From an uncultured Candidatus Saccharibacteria bacterium (lineage in GTDB: Bacteria; Patescibacteria; Saccharimonadia; Saccharimonadales; CAMLKC01): a stretch of 8,181 bases of DNA. This document shows, one piece after another, positions 1-6,606 of the stretch; the first letter of the stretch is position 1, and each line of letters begins with the position of its first letter. The stretch covers positions 1 through 8,181 of the forward strand of contig CAMLKC010000040.1 of NCBI GenBank assembly GCA_946480595.1, given 5' to 3'. A program made the position numbers and the translations under genes. The notes beneath the pieces were generated by a model that had not been told where the DNA came from, did no database searches, and saw only the letters and a program-made list of their open reading frames with translations.

Positions 1-2
1 AG

Positions 3-929
3 AATCATGACATCTCTCCTGCCGATGGAACGGAAGTTTCAAACTATCTATTTCAAGCAATCAATAACGAAAAAGGGAATACGCACAACATTCTAAAAGG
101 GCTTTCTCAAAACGAGTGTCAGTCTATTATCTGCAAAAATGTTCATGACTTCATAAGGTCATACGTCAGCCCTGGAGACGTCCTGGTAGTCGGAGTATCT
201 GGAGGTGGGGATAGTAATTCTTTGCTGTTAGGCTTAACCAGCTTCACTGATTTCAGTTTTGACGTTCGTCCAGTAATTCTAAAAGGAATTCCGGACTGGG
301 ATGCAGGAGTACCTAGAGCTCTTGAATTGTGCAAAAGCTACGGTTTGCATCTTACCGTAGTAGAAGAAGAAGAAGTTCGTCAAATTTCAAAACTTAAAGA
401 CTCTAGCAACATTATCGGACAATATGAATCTATATTTCCAGGGGATGATTTTGAATTTCTTGGGACGTACATGATTCGCAAAGTACTGATGCATATTGCT
501 AGCTCTTGCAATGGCAGAGCAGTAACCGGACTCAATCTGGAGGATGTTTTTGCGGAAAGCTTACTAATGATCAGCAACAAGCGCCTGCCTCTACCTTTCC
601 CTGTGCGCAAGATCGATGGCATAGACTTCATTTACCCACTTTGGCTGTGCCCTAAAAAAATTATCGACGGTTGTTTCCCTAAGTTTTCAATGGAAAATTA
701 TGAAATGAGGTATCCGTGTTTTTCCACAGGGAGAAATCTATATTATATGATGACATACACTCTTCAATCTATGTATCCCGGAGCTCTCGAAAATTTGCTT
801 CGTGGATTCCAGAATATTAGCCAAAACAACGAACATGGATTTATGAGCGACCCTGATTTCGGCTCTTCCTTAAATGGAGAAATTGAAAATAACATCAGGG
901 AAAAATTCCTAAAAATTATGCTGCCTTAG
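3..929 (+). CDS. PP-loop ATP pyrophosphatase, TtcA/TilS-like (5' partial)
   Basis: The frame is open from the window edge, so the start lies upstream; 308 residues are visible (numbered from position 3). A TTG at 222 cannot be the true start because it falls just after the nucleotide-binding loop. Residues 59-76 form a beta-strand plus PP-loop, VVGVSGGGDSN, with SGGGDS at 66-71, the ATP signature of the N-type ATP pyrophosphatase superfamily. GLNLEDVFAES at 176-186 matches the second conserved motif (GHNxDDxAET in TtcA/TilS/Ncs6), with His replaced by Leu. The C-terminal layout (YPLWLCPKK, then YPCFSTGRN, then PGALENLLRGFQNI) follows TtcA, a tRNA 2-thiolation enzyme. However, the CxxC pair expected before the second motif is absent and the later CxxC reads CFST. 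The usual Fe-S ligand set is therefore not intact. Family known, reaction unknown: it adenylates a carbonyl or carboxyl substrate, for sulfur or amine attack. It is the first visible gene of the operon, 25 bp before the ATP-grasp gene. Confidence 0.82.
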   Translation, partial: NHDISPADGTEVSNYLFQAINNEKGNTHNILKGLSQNECQSIICKNVHDFIRSYVSPGDVLVVGVSGGGDSNSLLLGLTSFTDFSFDVRPVILKGIPDWDAGVPRALELCKSYGLHLTVVEEEEVRQISKLKDSSNIIGQYESIFPGDDFEFLGTYMIRKVLMHIASSCNGRAVTGLNLEDVFAESLLMISNKRLPLPFPVRKIDGIDFIYPLWLCPKKIIDGCFPKFSMENYEMRYPCFSTGRNLYYMMTYTLQSMYPGALENLLRGFQNISQNNEHGFMSDPDFGSSLNGEIENNIREKFLKIMLP

Positions 930-941
930 AGAAAGTTATAT

Positions 942-946
942 AGGGG
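942..946 (+). promoter_or_regulatory. Shine-Dalgarno for the TTG-initiated ATP-grasp gene
   Basis: AGGGG lies in the 25-bp gap after the PP-loop gene, 8 nt before a TTG codon at 955. The good spacing and the ensuing conserved N-terminal strand (NICLVIDP) support the TTG as the real start. Confidence 0.6.
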
Positions 947-954
947 TCTAAATC

Positions 955-2229
955 TTGAAAAATATCTGCCTAGTCATTGATCCAATTTCTACCAGCGTTC
1001 ATCTGCCCAAGGCACTGAAAGCATACGGCTTTAAAGTCGTTGGGATTTACACTAAAACTGTTAAGTCCGAATTGATGAAGCAGATAAACCTTCTAGATTT
1101 AGACCTCGTAATCCAACAAAGTCAGTTAGCATGGCCCGAAGAAGTTAACATTGAGAAGGTTGCATACGTAATACCTGGAGCCGATTCAGGAGTATATTTA
1201 GCTGACTATCTGGCTGGAATTGCTAAGATAAATCATTCGAATCCCCACCAGACTTCTGAGCTCCGCCGAAATAAATACGTAATGATCGAAGCAGTAACTG
1301 AAGCAGGACTTGCATCGATACGACAAAAAAAATGTTATTCACCAGAGCAAACGTATGAATTCCTAAAAGTTAACAAAATTATAAAGGCAGTAGTCAAACC
1401 CCAAGAAGGAATGGGCTCTGATCAAGTCTGGATTTGCGATACGGTTGAGTCAGCAACGAACGCAGCGTCACAGATATTGATGAATCCAAATATTTTCGGG
1501 GACCGGAACGACTCTGTGCTGGTACAGGAATTTATAGAAGGTGATGAATACATGATAGATACGATTTCTGTAGACGGTAGACATCGCATTATCGCGGCAT
1601 GGGAGTCCTATTTGGGCAGAAGCCAATCGCCTACACCACTTCATGCAGATGCAATTGATCATACGCATCTTATTTACTCCGCATTAGCCAATTACGCTCA
1701 GAAAATCCTAGACGTACTTGATGTAAAGTTTGGCGCGGCACATATTGAAATAAAACACAACCCAAAAACTTCGACCTTTTATCTGATTGAACTGAATCAA
1801 CGCTTTCATGGATCAATGAGCGTATTTTTTTCTACGATGGTGTACGGCACTAATCAAGTTGCCGAATTAGCAGCGGCAATGGCTAATCCGGATCAATATA
1901 AATCCACCACGAATATTATGCCTACCAAGAAGAAGCACGGAAGAAAAGTATACCTACGCTCATGTATTGAAGGCACTGTGCGTAAAGACCTAAATTCAAT
2001 ATATGAAAATAAATTTGAAAGCATTGTAGATATTATGTCGAGAGCCACCGTGGGAAAAAGTCTAACGAAGACTACTAGTTTAGCAACATCCCCAGGCACG
2101 ATCTTTCTATGCAATGAAAATCCTGAAATCTTAAACCAAGATTTCGATAAGATTCGCGAGACTGAAAACTTAGCCATGCACTCCCTGATTACTGAAACGG
2201 AGACAGGATATGAATTTATTCTTCAATAA
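955..2229 (+). CDS. ATP-grasp ligase, probable L-amino-acid ligase type
   Basis: This 424-residue protein has the ATP-grasp layout. An N-terminal pre-ATP-grasp fold begins NICLVIDP and includes YVIPGADSGVYLADYLA at about 73-89. The ATP-binding lysine motif is VVKPQEGMGSD (K148, with a glycine-rich loop at 152-156). VLVQEFIEGDEYMID follows at 188-202 (E192, E198). The metal-binding end is HIEIK (E265) and LIELNQRFHG (E279, N281, R283). Family members activate a carboxylate as acyl-phosphate with ATP and condense it with an amine. This architecture is shared with BacD-type dipeptide ligases and biotin-carboxylase-like ligases found in natural-product loci. It probably joins two amino acids or a modified amino acid in the cytoplasm. 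It starts with TTG behind AGGGG, and its last 20 bp overlap the dioxygenase gene. Substrates cannot be read from sequence. Confidence 0.88.
   Translation: MKNICLVIDPISTSVHLPKALKAYGFKVVGIYTKTVKSELMKQINLLDLDLVIQQSQLAWPEEVNIEKVAYVIPGADSGVYLADYLAGIAKINHSNPHQTSELRRNKYVMIEAVTEAGLASIRQKKCYSPEQTYEFLKVNKIIKAVVKPQEGMGSDQVWICDTVESATNAASQILMNPNIFGDRNDSVLVQEFIEGDEYMIDTISVDGRHRIIAAWESYLGRSQSPTPLHADAIDHTHLIYSALANYAQKILDVLDVKFGAAHIEIKHNPKTSTFYLIELNQRFHGSMSVFFSTMVYGTNQVAELAAAMANPDQYKSTTNIMPTKKKHGRKVYLRSCIEGTVRKDLNSIYENKFESIVDIMSRATVGKSLTKTTSLATSPGTIFLCNENPEILNQDFDKIRETENLAMHSLITETETGYEFILQ
2199..2202 (+). promoter_or_regulatory. Shine-Dalgarno for the dioxygenase, inside the ATP-grasp gene
   Basis: GGAG sits 7 nt before the ATG at 2210, within the 3' end of the preceding gene. 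It supports a true 20-bp gene overlap and translational coupling. Confidence 0.5.
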
Positions 2230-2956
2230 AAATAACTCACACTCTGAACGCTCCATCAGTTGGAATCGCGATGGTTTTGAGATATTGGGATCTCAATACT
2301 ACAAAAATAAAGTGCTCAATCTTTTTGACAGTACAACCCTTTCCCAATGGCATGATGCTCTAGAGCAGGCATTTAGCCAAGGTAGCTTTGACCATTACTC
2401 AACAGGAAACAGGATTAGGTGCCATATCAATTGTAAAATAGAACCTGACGGCACCTTAAGTTTTGGAAAGTTCAAACCATACATGCAACCACTGAAGTTC
2501 AATCCTATCACTGGGGGGTTAGTTAGAGAGTATAGTGAGATACACAGCAACTTACTCAACAATGGAATTTTTTTAGCTTTAATTAATGAAGATATCCAGT
2601 ATGCCAGTACTAATTCGTCAATAGATTTATCCAAGACGCTAATTGGTATTCATCTTATGCGCTACGCCGCTAAGCTTGAATCGCCCGCTTATAGCTCGCC
2701 TCCGTGGTTACATAAAGACAAAGAAGAAATGGTATTTATACACCATATCAACACTGATGACCGCATGATAGGCGGGGATAGCATCTTGGCAAAATCAGAG
2801 TTGGAAATAAGTAGAGTCTTTAAACTAGAGAAACATTTAGACTCGTTCGTAATGTCGCACAGAGTCTTTCACGCCGTATCTCCGATGGGCTGTAATGACG
2901 AAGATTTTGCCTATAGGGATATAATCCTAGTCACGTTTGAAAGGCTTGCAGAATGA
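2210..2956 (+). CDS. Fe(II)/2-oxoglutarate-dependent amino-acid dioxygenase, PF10014 type
   Basis: The 248-residue length is typical of the family that includes isoleucine 4-hydroxylase (IDO) and BsmA. Most of the diagnostic C-terminal half is visible. It reads SPPWLHKDKEEMVFIHHIN with the iron ligands H168 and D170, then RMIGGDSI (the GG(E/D)S turn). SHRVFHAVSPM supplies the distal histidine H221, and YRDIILVTF supplies R236, which should bind the 2-oxoglutarate carboxylate. The Fe(II) facial triad is complete. Family members hydroxylate (or sulfoxidise) aliphatic side chains of free L-amino acids, using O2 and 2-oxoglutarate and releasing succinate and CO2. The likely role is to hydroxylate a free amino-acid precursor or a small conjugate. 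It overlaps the ATP-grasp gene by 20 bp and shares ATGA with the next gene. The exact amino acid is unknown. Confidence 0.88.
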   Translation: MNLFFNKNNSHSERSISWNRDGFEILGSQYYKNKVLNLFDSTTLSQWHDALEQAFSQGSFDHYSTGNRIRCHINCKIEPDGTLSFGKFKPYMQPLKFNPITGGLVREYSEIHSNLLNNGIFLALINEDIQYASTNSSIDLSKTLIGIHLMRYAAKLESPAYSSPPWLHKDKEEMVFIHHINTDDRMIGGDSILAKSELEISRVFKLEKHLDSFVMSHRVFHAVSPMGCNDEDFAYRDIILVTFERLAE

Positions 2957-4041
2957 ACCACCCCCCCTCATTTTCATCGCCACCGTCTTTGACATTGGTG
3001 CGTTCGCTTACACAAAATATATTGAAAGAACAACAAGATAGAAAAACTGGACGAAACATCATTTTTTTTGCCGTTGATGGTATCCCCCACAACATTGCTT
3101 CTAAAGCTTGGATCGGGGCGTCGCAAATACTGGAAATGAGGTCAGTCATACCTTCTACGTCCAGCAGCGCTTGGACGTCTGCGTTCACCGGAAACACCGT
3201 GTCCCAGCACGGTGTTGTAGGCACTGTATTCAAAATAAATTGTGATGAACCACCGATAAATATTTATGATACTTTGAATTATACTCAACTATCAAGTACA
3301 GGCAATATCTTCAGCGATGCCAAGAGTCTCGGGTATATGCCAGTTGCTTTAGAGTCCGATTTATCTATCCTCTCCTGCAGATGGAAGTCCGACCTTCTAA
3401 ATAGCGCTACGATAATAAATTCAGGAGGTTTTTTTTCTAACTTACCCCCTAATAAAGGCTCACTGGAAGTCATCAAGAAAAAGCTAAAAGACTGCATAGC
3501 TGATATCACATCAGAGCACAACAGCCCTAAATTTATCTGGTGCTTTCTAGACATTGATCATTGGATACATAACATCGGCTACTCCTCTCTAGTTAGTGAG
3601 TTTCTCGCGTTTATAAATGACTTTTCCATTGAACTAACCAATTTAGACCATGTCGTTATCGCTCATTCCGATCATGGCTTGGTCCCTATAAAAAACTGCA
3701 GTTTTATAGAAAGCTTAATTTGCACTATCACTGAGTCTTTCAATGCTACTATGGGTGGCGCAGGTCGGGTTCGCTGGTTTTACTCCAAATACCCCGAAGA
3801 GTATTTGCTTGATACTCTCAAGTCAAACTCTAAAGGCTTACTTAATGTATATTCTAATAAAGAGTATACATCTGCTAACAACCTGACAGGGCAAGCAGCT
3901 CTCAGAATTGGTAAGGCTATTATCACCCCAACGACAGACTCTTTCATTAACGAAGCCGGATATACGTATGAACACGGCTCAAATTCCCCCCAGGAACTCA
4001 ACATCCCTTTTGCATGTTGGAAGCCCGATAATGAAATCTAG
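2953..4041 (+). CDS. Alkaline-phosphatase-superfamily phosphodiesterase/phosphatase
   Basis: The 362-residue protein carries all the metal-site motifs of the nucleotide pyrophosphatase/phosphodiesterase branch in order. D42 is in FFAVDGI. The nucleophile loop is PSTSSSAWTSAFTG (67-80), where S70 (or T69) takes the place of the usual Thr. D202 and H206 are in LDIDHWIHNIG, D240 and H241 in SDHG, and H341 in YEHGSN. A two-zinc active site is therefore predicted intact. No signal peptide is visible, so it should act in the cytoplasm on a phosphorylated or nucleotidylated intermediate rather than as a periplasmic scavenging phosphatase. It starts in the ATGA overlap with the dioxygenase gene and overlaps the aminotransferase by 11 bp, so it belongs to the same transcript. 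Phosphomonoester, diester and phosphonate substrates cannot be separated from sequence. Confidence 0.82.
   Translation: MNHPPSFSSPPSLTLVRSLTQNILKEQQDRKTGRNIIFFAVDGIPHNIASKAWIGASQILEMRSVIPSTSSSAWTSAFTGNTVSQHGVVGTVFKINCDEPPINIYDTLNYTQLSSTGNIFSDAKSLGYMPVALESDLSILSCRWKSDLLNSATIINSGGFFSNLPPNKGSLEVIKKKLKDCIADITSEHNSPKFIWCFLDIDHWIHNIGYSSLVSEFLAFINDFSIELTNLDHVVIAHSDHGLVPIKNCSFIESLICTITESFNATMGGAGRVRWFYSKYPEEYLLDTLKSNSKGLLNVYSNKEYTSANNLTGQAALRIGKAIITPTTDSFINEAGYTYEHGSNSPQELNIPFACWKPDNEI
4019..4023 (+). promoter_or_regulatory. Shine-Dalgarno deciding the aminotransferase start
   Basis: GGAAG lies 7 nt before the ATG at 4031. It favours this ATG over the in-frame TTG at 3908, which would force a 134-bp overlap and add 41 residues unlike the family. 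Confidence 0.5.
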
Positions 4042-5071
4042 GCTTGGTATTGACACATACGCTAATCAAGAAAAAACGCCAAACGCATTAATAGATCTTT
4101 CTTGGACAACAGACGAGAATCACTTTTTAAGTTTGAGCGTGTGCGAGCTTATTAATAACTTGCTGCTAACTGAGATCAACAACCCTAACGCATTATGGAC
4201 AAAGTATCCAGTTATGGATCCTTACGGCTCTAATGAAATATTGAGTAGTGCAGTCAAGCAGTTTAACACGCGGCTTACCGCGACCCAAGTCACAGTAGGA
4301 ACGGGAGTAACTAGTCTAATTTGTCATTTAACTAAGATTAAAACTGATGCATTTCAAATTTTCGAGCCTGCCTATTTAGACTTTTCACATTGGCTGAGCA
4401 TTGCAAATAAGAAACACATAATCACTGATGTTTCAGCAAAAAAAACTGAAAAGTATTATTTTCTCGAGCATCCTAATTTCTACAACGATTGCGATGAAGT
4501 TTTTGATTTAATTTCAAACATACAATCTCAGCACAATGAAGAAGCCATTATTATTATCGACGAATCTAATGCTAACTATCTATCGCCCGACCAAAGCGCC
4601 GTTCGCTTAGTAAACGAAGTCCCTGGCGTTGTAGTACTACGTGGATTTTCAAAGGCCTATGGGCTTGGCTCGCTCAGATTAGGTGTTTGTATTTCCTCTC
4701 CAAATATATCTCAGAGTATCAGATCGCTATTCCCGCCCCTTGCTTTTACACCAACGAGTTTACGAGTCGCTCGTATTCTCTGGGAGAACGGAGATATCCA
4801 AAAAGGATTAAGAACTCGTATATCGTCCGCCCGAGAAAAATTTCTTCCTATCTTTAATAAGTTTAATGAATTATCCATTATACCTTCCAACCCAGCTCTA
4901 CCCTACGTTATATTTAACAGTGACTCTAAAGAGTTTTTGGATTCAATTGGGGTGCAGACAAAGCTTCATACCATGTCTGTATCGCCTGGCAATGTAGCAA
5001 TCGTATGCAGACTCAGCTTACCTTTGCTCGATGAAAGACAAAAAATCCTGCATTCAATATTAGAAAAATGA
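4031..5071 (+). CDS. PLP-dependent aminotransferase, HisC/CobD-like (fold type I)
   Basis: Starting at the ATG at 4031, the protein has 346 residues, the usual size for histidinol-phosphate aminotransferase or threonine-phosphate decarboxylase relatives. Visible features are an N-terminal DLSWTTDENHF strand (the LSxNEN region of the family), a VGTGVTSLI cofactor-phosphate loop, and D177 in IIIDESNANY for the pyridine nitrogen. The Schiff-base lysine K208 is in RGFSKAYGLGSLRLG with R216, and C-terminal R327 (CRLSL) is where HisC binds the substrate carboxylate. The canonical DEAY reads DESN: the tyrosine that contacts the cofactor is an asparagine, with Y183 six residues after D177, so substrate or reaction may differ from true HisC. 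Amino transfer or decarboxylation of an amino acid are both possible. It is the last gene of the operon and ends 20 bp from a convergent transporter gene. Confidence 0.85.
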   Translation: MKSRLGIDTYANQEKTPNALIDLSWTTDENHFLSLSVCELINNLLLTEINNPNALWTKYPVMDPYGSNEILSSAVKQFNTRLTATQVTVGTGVTSLICHLTKIKTDAFQIFEPAYLDFSHWLSIANKKHIITDVSAKKTEKYYFLEHPNFYNDCDEVFDLISNIQSQHNEEAIIIIDESNANYLSPDQSAVRLVNEVPGVVVLRGFSKAYGLGSLRLGVCISSPNISQSIRSLFPPLAFTPTSLRVARILWENGDIQKGLRTRISSAREKFLPIFNKFNELSIIPSNPALPYVIFNSDSKEFLDSIGVQTKLHTMSVSPGNVAIVCRLSLPLLDERQKILHSILEK

Positions 5072-5091
5072 ACATAAGAACTCTCAATTTA

Positions 5092-6255
5092 TTAGCGACG
5101 ACACAATAAACTTATAGTCGTCGCACTCATCGCAGCAGAACTAGCAAATATTAAAAATACATAAGCCATATCCAATTGCTGATAACCCATTAAAAAAGTC
5201 CCTACAAACATCCCCACGCCCTCCCCGACGCTTGTAGCTATCGAACTAAATGTGAACGCCAAGCTTTTCTGGTGAGCAGGTGTTGAGATAGCAACTGCTT
5301 CCGACAATGCTGGAAGCGTTATGATTTCAGCTACCGTGAATATCGAAATAGCAAGCACAAAGTTATATATACTCACCCCCACCCATAGTATAAAAAAAGC
5401 CAAACCAAACACCATCAGACCCAGCACTATTTTTGAGAAAAAACTAGAAAAAACTACTTCTATCTTTTGATTTATCCACAAAGAGAAACATATCACGCAA
5501 ATCGAATTTATAGCATAGACCCCACCTAAATATACACCACCTAAATTTTCATTAACCGCTAGAGGCAGCGCAGAATTTATTTGAGCATAAAAAAAACAAA
5601 CAACAGCTGACAAACATAGAACCATCTTTAAGCTCTTATTTTCTTCGACACCGTCTGCCCGCTCTATGGCCGCAGCGCTACTGGAGAAATGGCTATCTAA
5701 CTCTAATTTATTAAGCCTTAAGCTCAATAAAGCAATAGGCATAGAAAACAAAACGACAAACAAACAAAACAGATTAAACTTACCAATGCTGATCGCCCCC
5801 GCTGCCAGCAAGGGCCCGCAGCATGCAGCAATATTGTTTACAACCGCCAATTTTGAAAAAGCACGATACAATTTTGTCGCAGACAACTCGGTAATTATCA
5901 ATTTTGTTTTTATTGATGCGCACAAATAACAAAATTCCATCATAAAAACTGCCACAAACATCAACAAAATTGAGTCGCTTTCAGCCCACAACATCATTGC
6001 TAACCCAGAGCCAAGCGAAAAAGATGCATGACTAGTAAGCGCAGTTTTTTTATCAAAAAAATTGTGCATCAATAACCGTATTGCTTTCGGCAAACACGCG
6101 ATGCCTGCCATAAAAAACGGCACCACGCCCTCTTGCCCCGATAACTTATCAATTAAAAATACAGCTAGAACGGAGAGAGCGGAGTAGCGAATAAAGCAAA
6201 AATAAAAATTCACTACGTATACAACAGTAGTCACTTTAATTTTGATAGCATCCAT
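5092..6255 (-). CDS. MFS-type 12-TM transporter, probable product exporter
   Basis: The 387-residue protein consists almost entirely of hydrophobic segments. I count about twelve (near 11-35, 46-64, 78-94, 97-117, 138-160, 162-183, 211-235, 240-262, 272-293, 299-320, 333-359 and 364-385), with a polar loop in the middle (about 185-210), the pattern of the major facilitator superfamily. A cytoplasmic loop after TM2 contains FFDKK, loosely resembling the MFS motif-A loop. ATG at 6255 is chosen as start because AAGGG lies 7 nt upstream; a TTG two codons earlier (6261) has poorer spacing. It is transcribed towards the biosynthetic operon and stops 20 bp from it, so it has its own promoter. Export of, or self-resistance to, the operon product is the natural inference; uptake of a precursor is the alternative. 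Confidence 0.8.
   Translation of the reverse strand: MDAIKIKVTTVVYVVNFYFCFIRYSALSVLAVFLIDKLSGQEGVVPFFMAGIACLPKAIRLLMHNFFDKKTALTSHASFSLGSGLAMMLWAESDSILLMFVAVFMMEFCYLCASIKTKLIITELSATKLYRAFSKLAVVNNIAACCGPLLAAGAISIGKFNLFCLFVVLFSMPIALLSLRLNKLELDSHFSSSAAAIERADGVEENKSLKMVLCLSAVVCFFYAQINSALPLAVNENLGGVYLGGVYAINSICVICFSLWINQKIEVVFSSFFSKIVLGLMVFGLAFFILWVGVSIYNFVLAISIFTVAEIITLPALSEAVAISTPAHQKSLAFTFSSIATSVGEGVGMFVGTFLMGYQQLDMAYVFLIFASSAAMSATTISLLCRR
5095..5124. terminator. Inverted repeat at the convergent gene ends
   Basis: GCGACGAC (5095-5102) and GTCGTCGC (5117-5124) are perfect 8-bp inverted repeats. A further ATAA/TTAT pair lies in the 14-nt loop. It overlaps the last codons of the transporter gene and lies 23 bp after the aminotransferase stop, so it could serve both converging transcripts. 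Neither side has a clear U-tract, so intrinsic termination is uncertain. Confidence 0.35.
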
Positions 6256-6262
6256 TATCAAA

Positions 6263-6267
6263 CCCTT
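6263..6267 (-). promoter_or_regulatory. Shine-Dalgarno of the transporter gene
   Basis: On the minus strand AAGGG precedes the ATG at 6255 by 7 nt, and it decides this start over the TTG at 6261. Confidence 0.5.
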
Positions 6268-6450
6268 AGCCTTTTTTTAAAAACATCTCACTATAACTCT
6301 TTTGCTCTATTGCCACCCTTACAAGAGCATTAGCATCGGCGGTTTCTAAATGTACATATTACAGTCAAATTGAAAATCTTTCATATTTGGTACCTGCATC
6401 TCGGATTGACCTGAGCACTATCATCCGTCAACCAATTTGATACTAGATGA
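6268..6450. other. Intergenic stretch upstream of the transporter
   Basis: No reading frame of useful length or RNA gene is visible on either strand. It should contain the transporter promoter on the minus strand, but I find no convincing -35/-10 pair. It is the left edge of a gap of about 800 bp between the transporter and the next confident gene. Confidence 0.5.
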
Positions 6451-6606
6451 TTCAACAAAATTAAGCCTCACGCTTTCAACGATGTCGATGGGGATATCGA
6501 TAATTACCTCTCTGCTGTCATCGCCTGGATCCTGAGATGTCAAAAAAACCCGTTCCCCCTAACGTTTGATCTTAGAACCCTCAACGGCAAAAGCCAAAAA
6601 AGCTAG
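6451..6606 (+). pseudogene. Remnant resembling P2 gpR-type phage tail completion protein
   Basis: Between a TGA at 6448-6450 and a TAG at 6604-6606 is a 51-codon open stretch without a good start codon. Its middle, DVDGDIDNYLSAVIAWILR (from 6481), lines up without gaps with the core of P2 gpR as I recall it (DFTGDFDLLIVPVLAWLR). The D-x-x-GD-x-D pattern, the V-x-AW and a following Gln are shared. LTFDLRTLNG after it resembles the next strand of that family. gpR proteins are about 150 residues and cap the phage or pyocin tail, so this is at most an internal fragment lacking both ends and is non-functional. The comparison is from memory, so confidence is modest. Confidence 0.35.

Noticed and set aside
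363..378. GAA-rich repeat in the PP-loop gene as a microsatellite
   Set aside because: Only a few units long and simply encodes four glutamates.
1893..2177. 94-codon minus-strand frame
   Set aside because: It is antisense to the C-terminal part of the ATP-grasp gene, with no motif; a shadow frame.
2931..3233. 100-codon minus-strand frame
   Set aside because: It is antisense to the catalytic N-terminus of the hydrolase, whose motifs clearly set the true frame.
3908..4030. N-terminal extension of the aminotransferase from the TTG at 3908
   Set aside because: It would overlap the hydrolase gene by 134 bp, has no fitting Shine-Dalgarno site and makes the protein longer than the family; ATG 4031 is better supported.
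5666..5929. 87-codon plus-strand frame
   Set aside because: It lies antisense within the transporter gene and has no recognisable features; a shadow frame.
6290..6295. TATAGT on the minus strand as the -10 of the transporter promoter
   Set aside because: The hexamer is reasonable but no -35 element occurs at 16-18 bp spacing.
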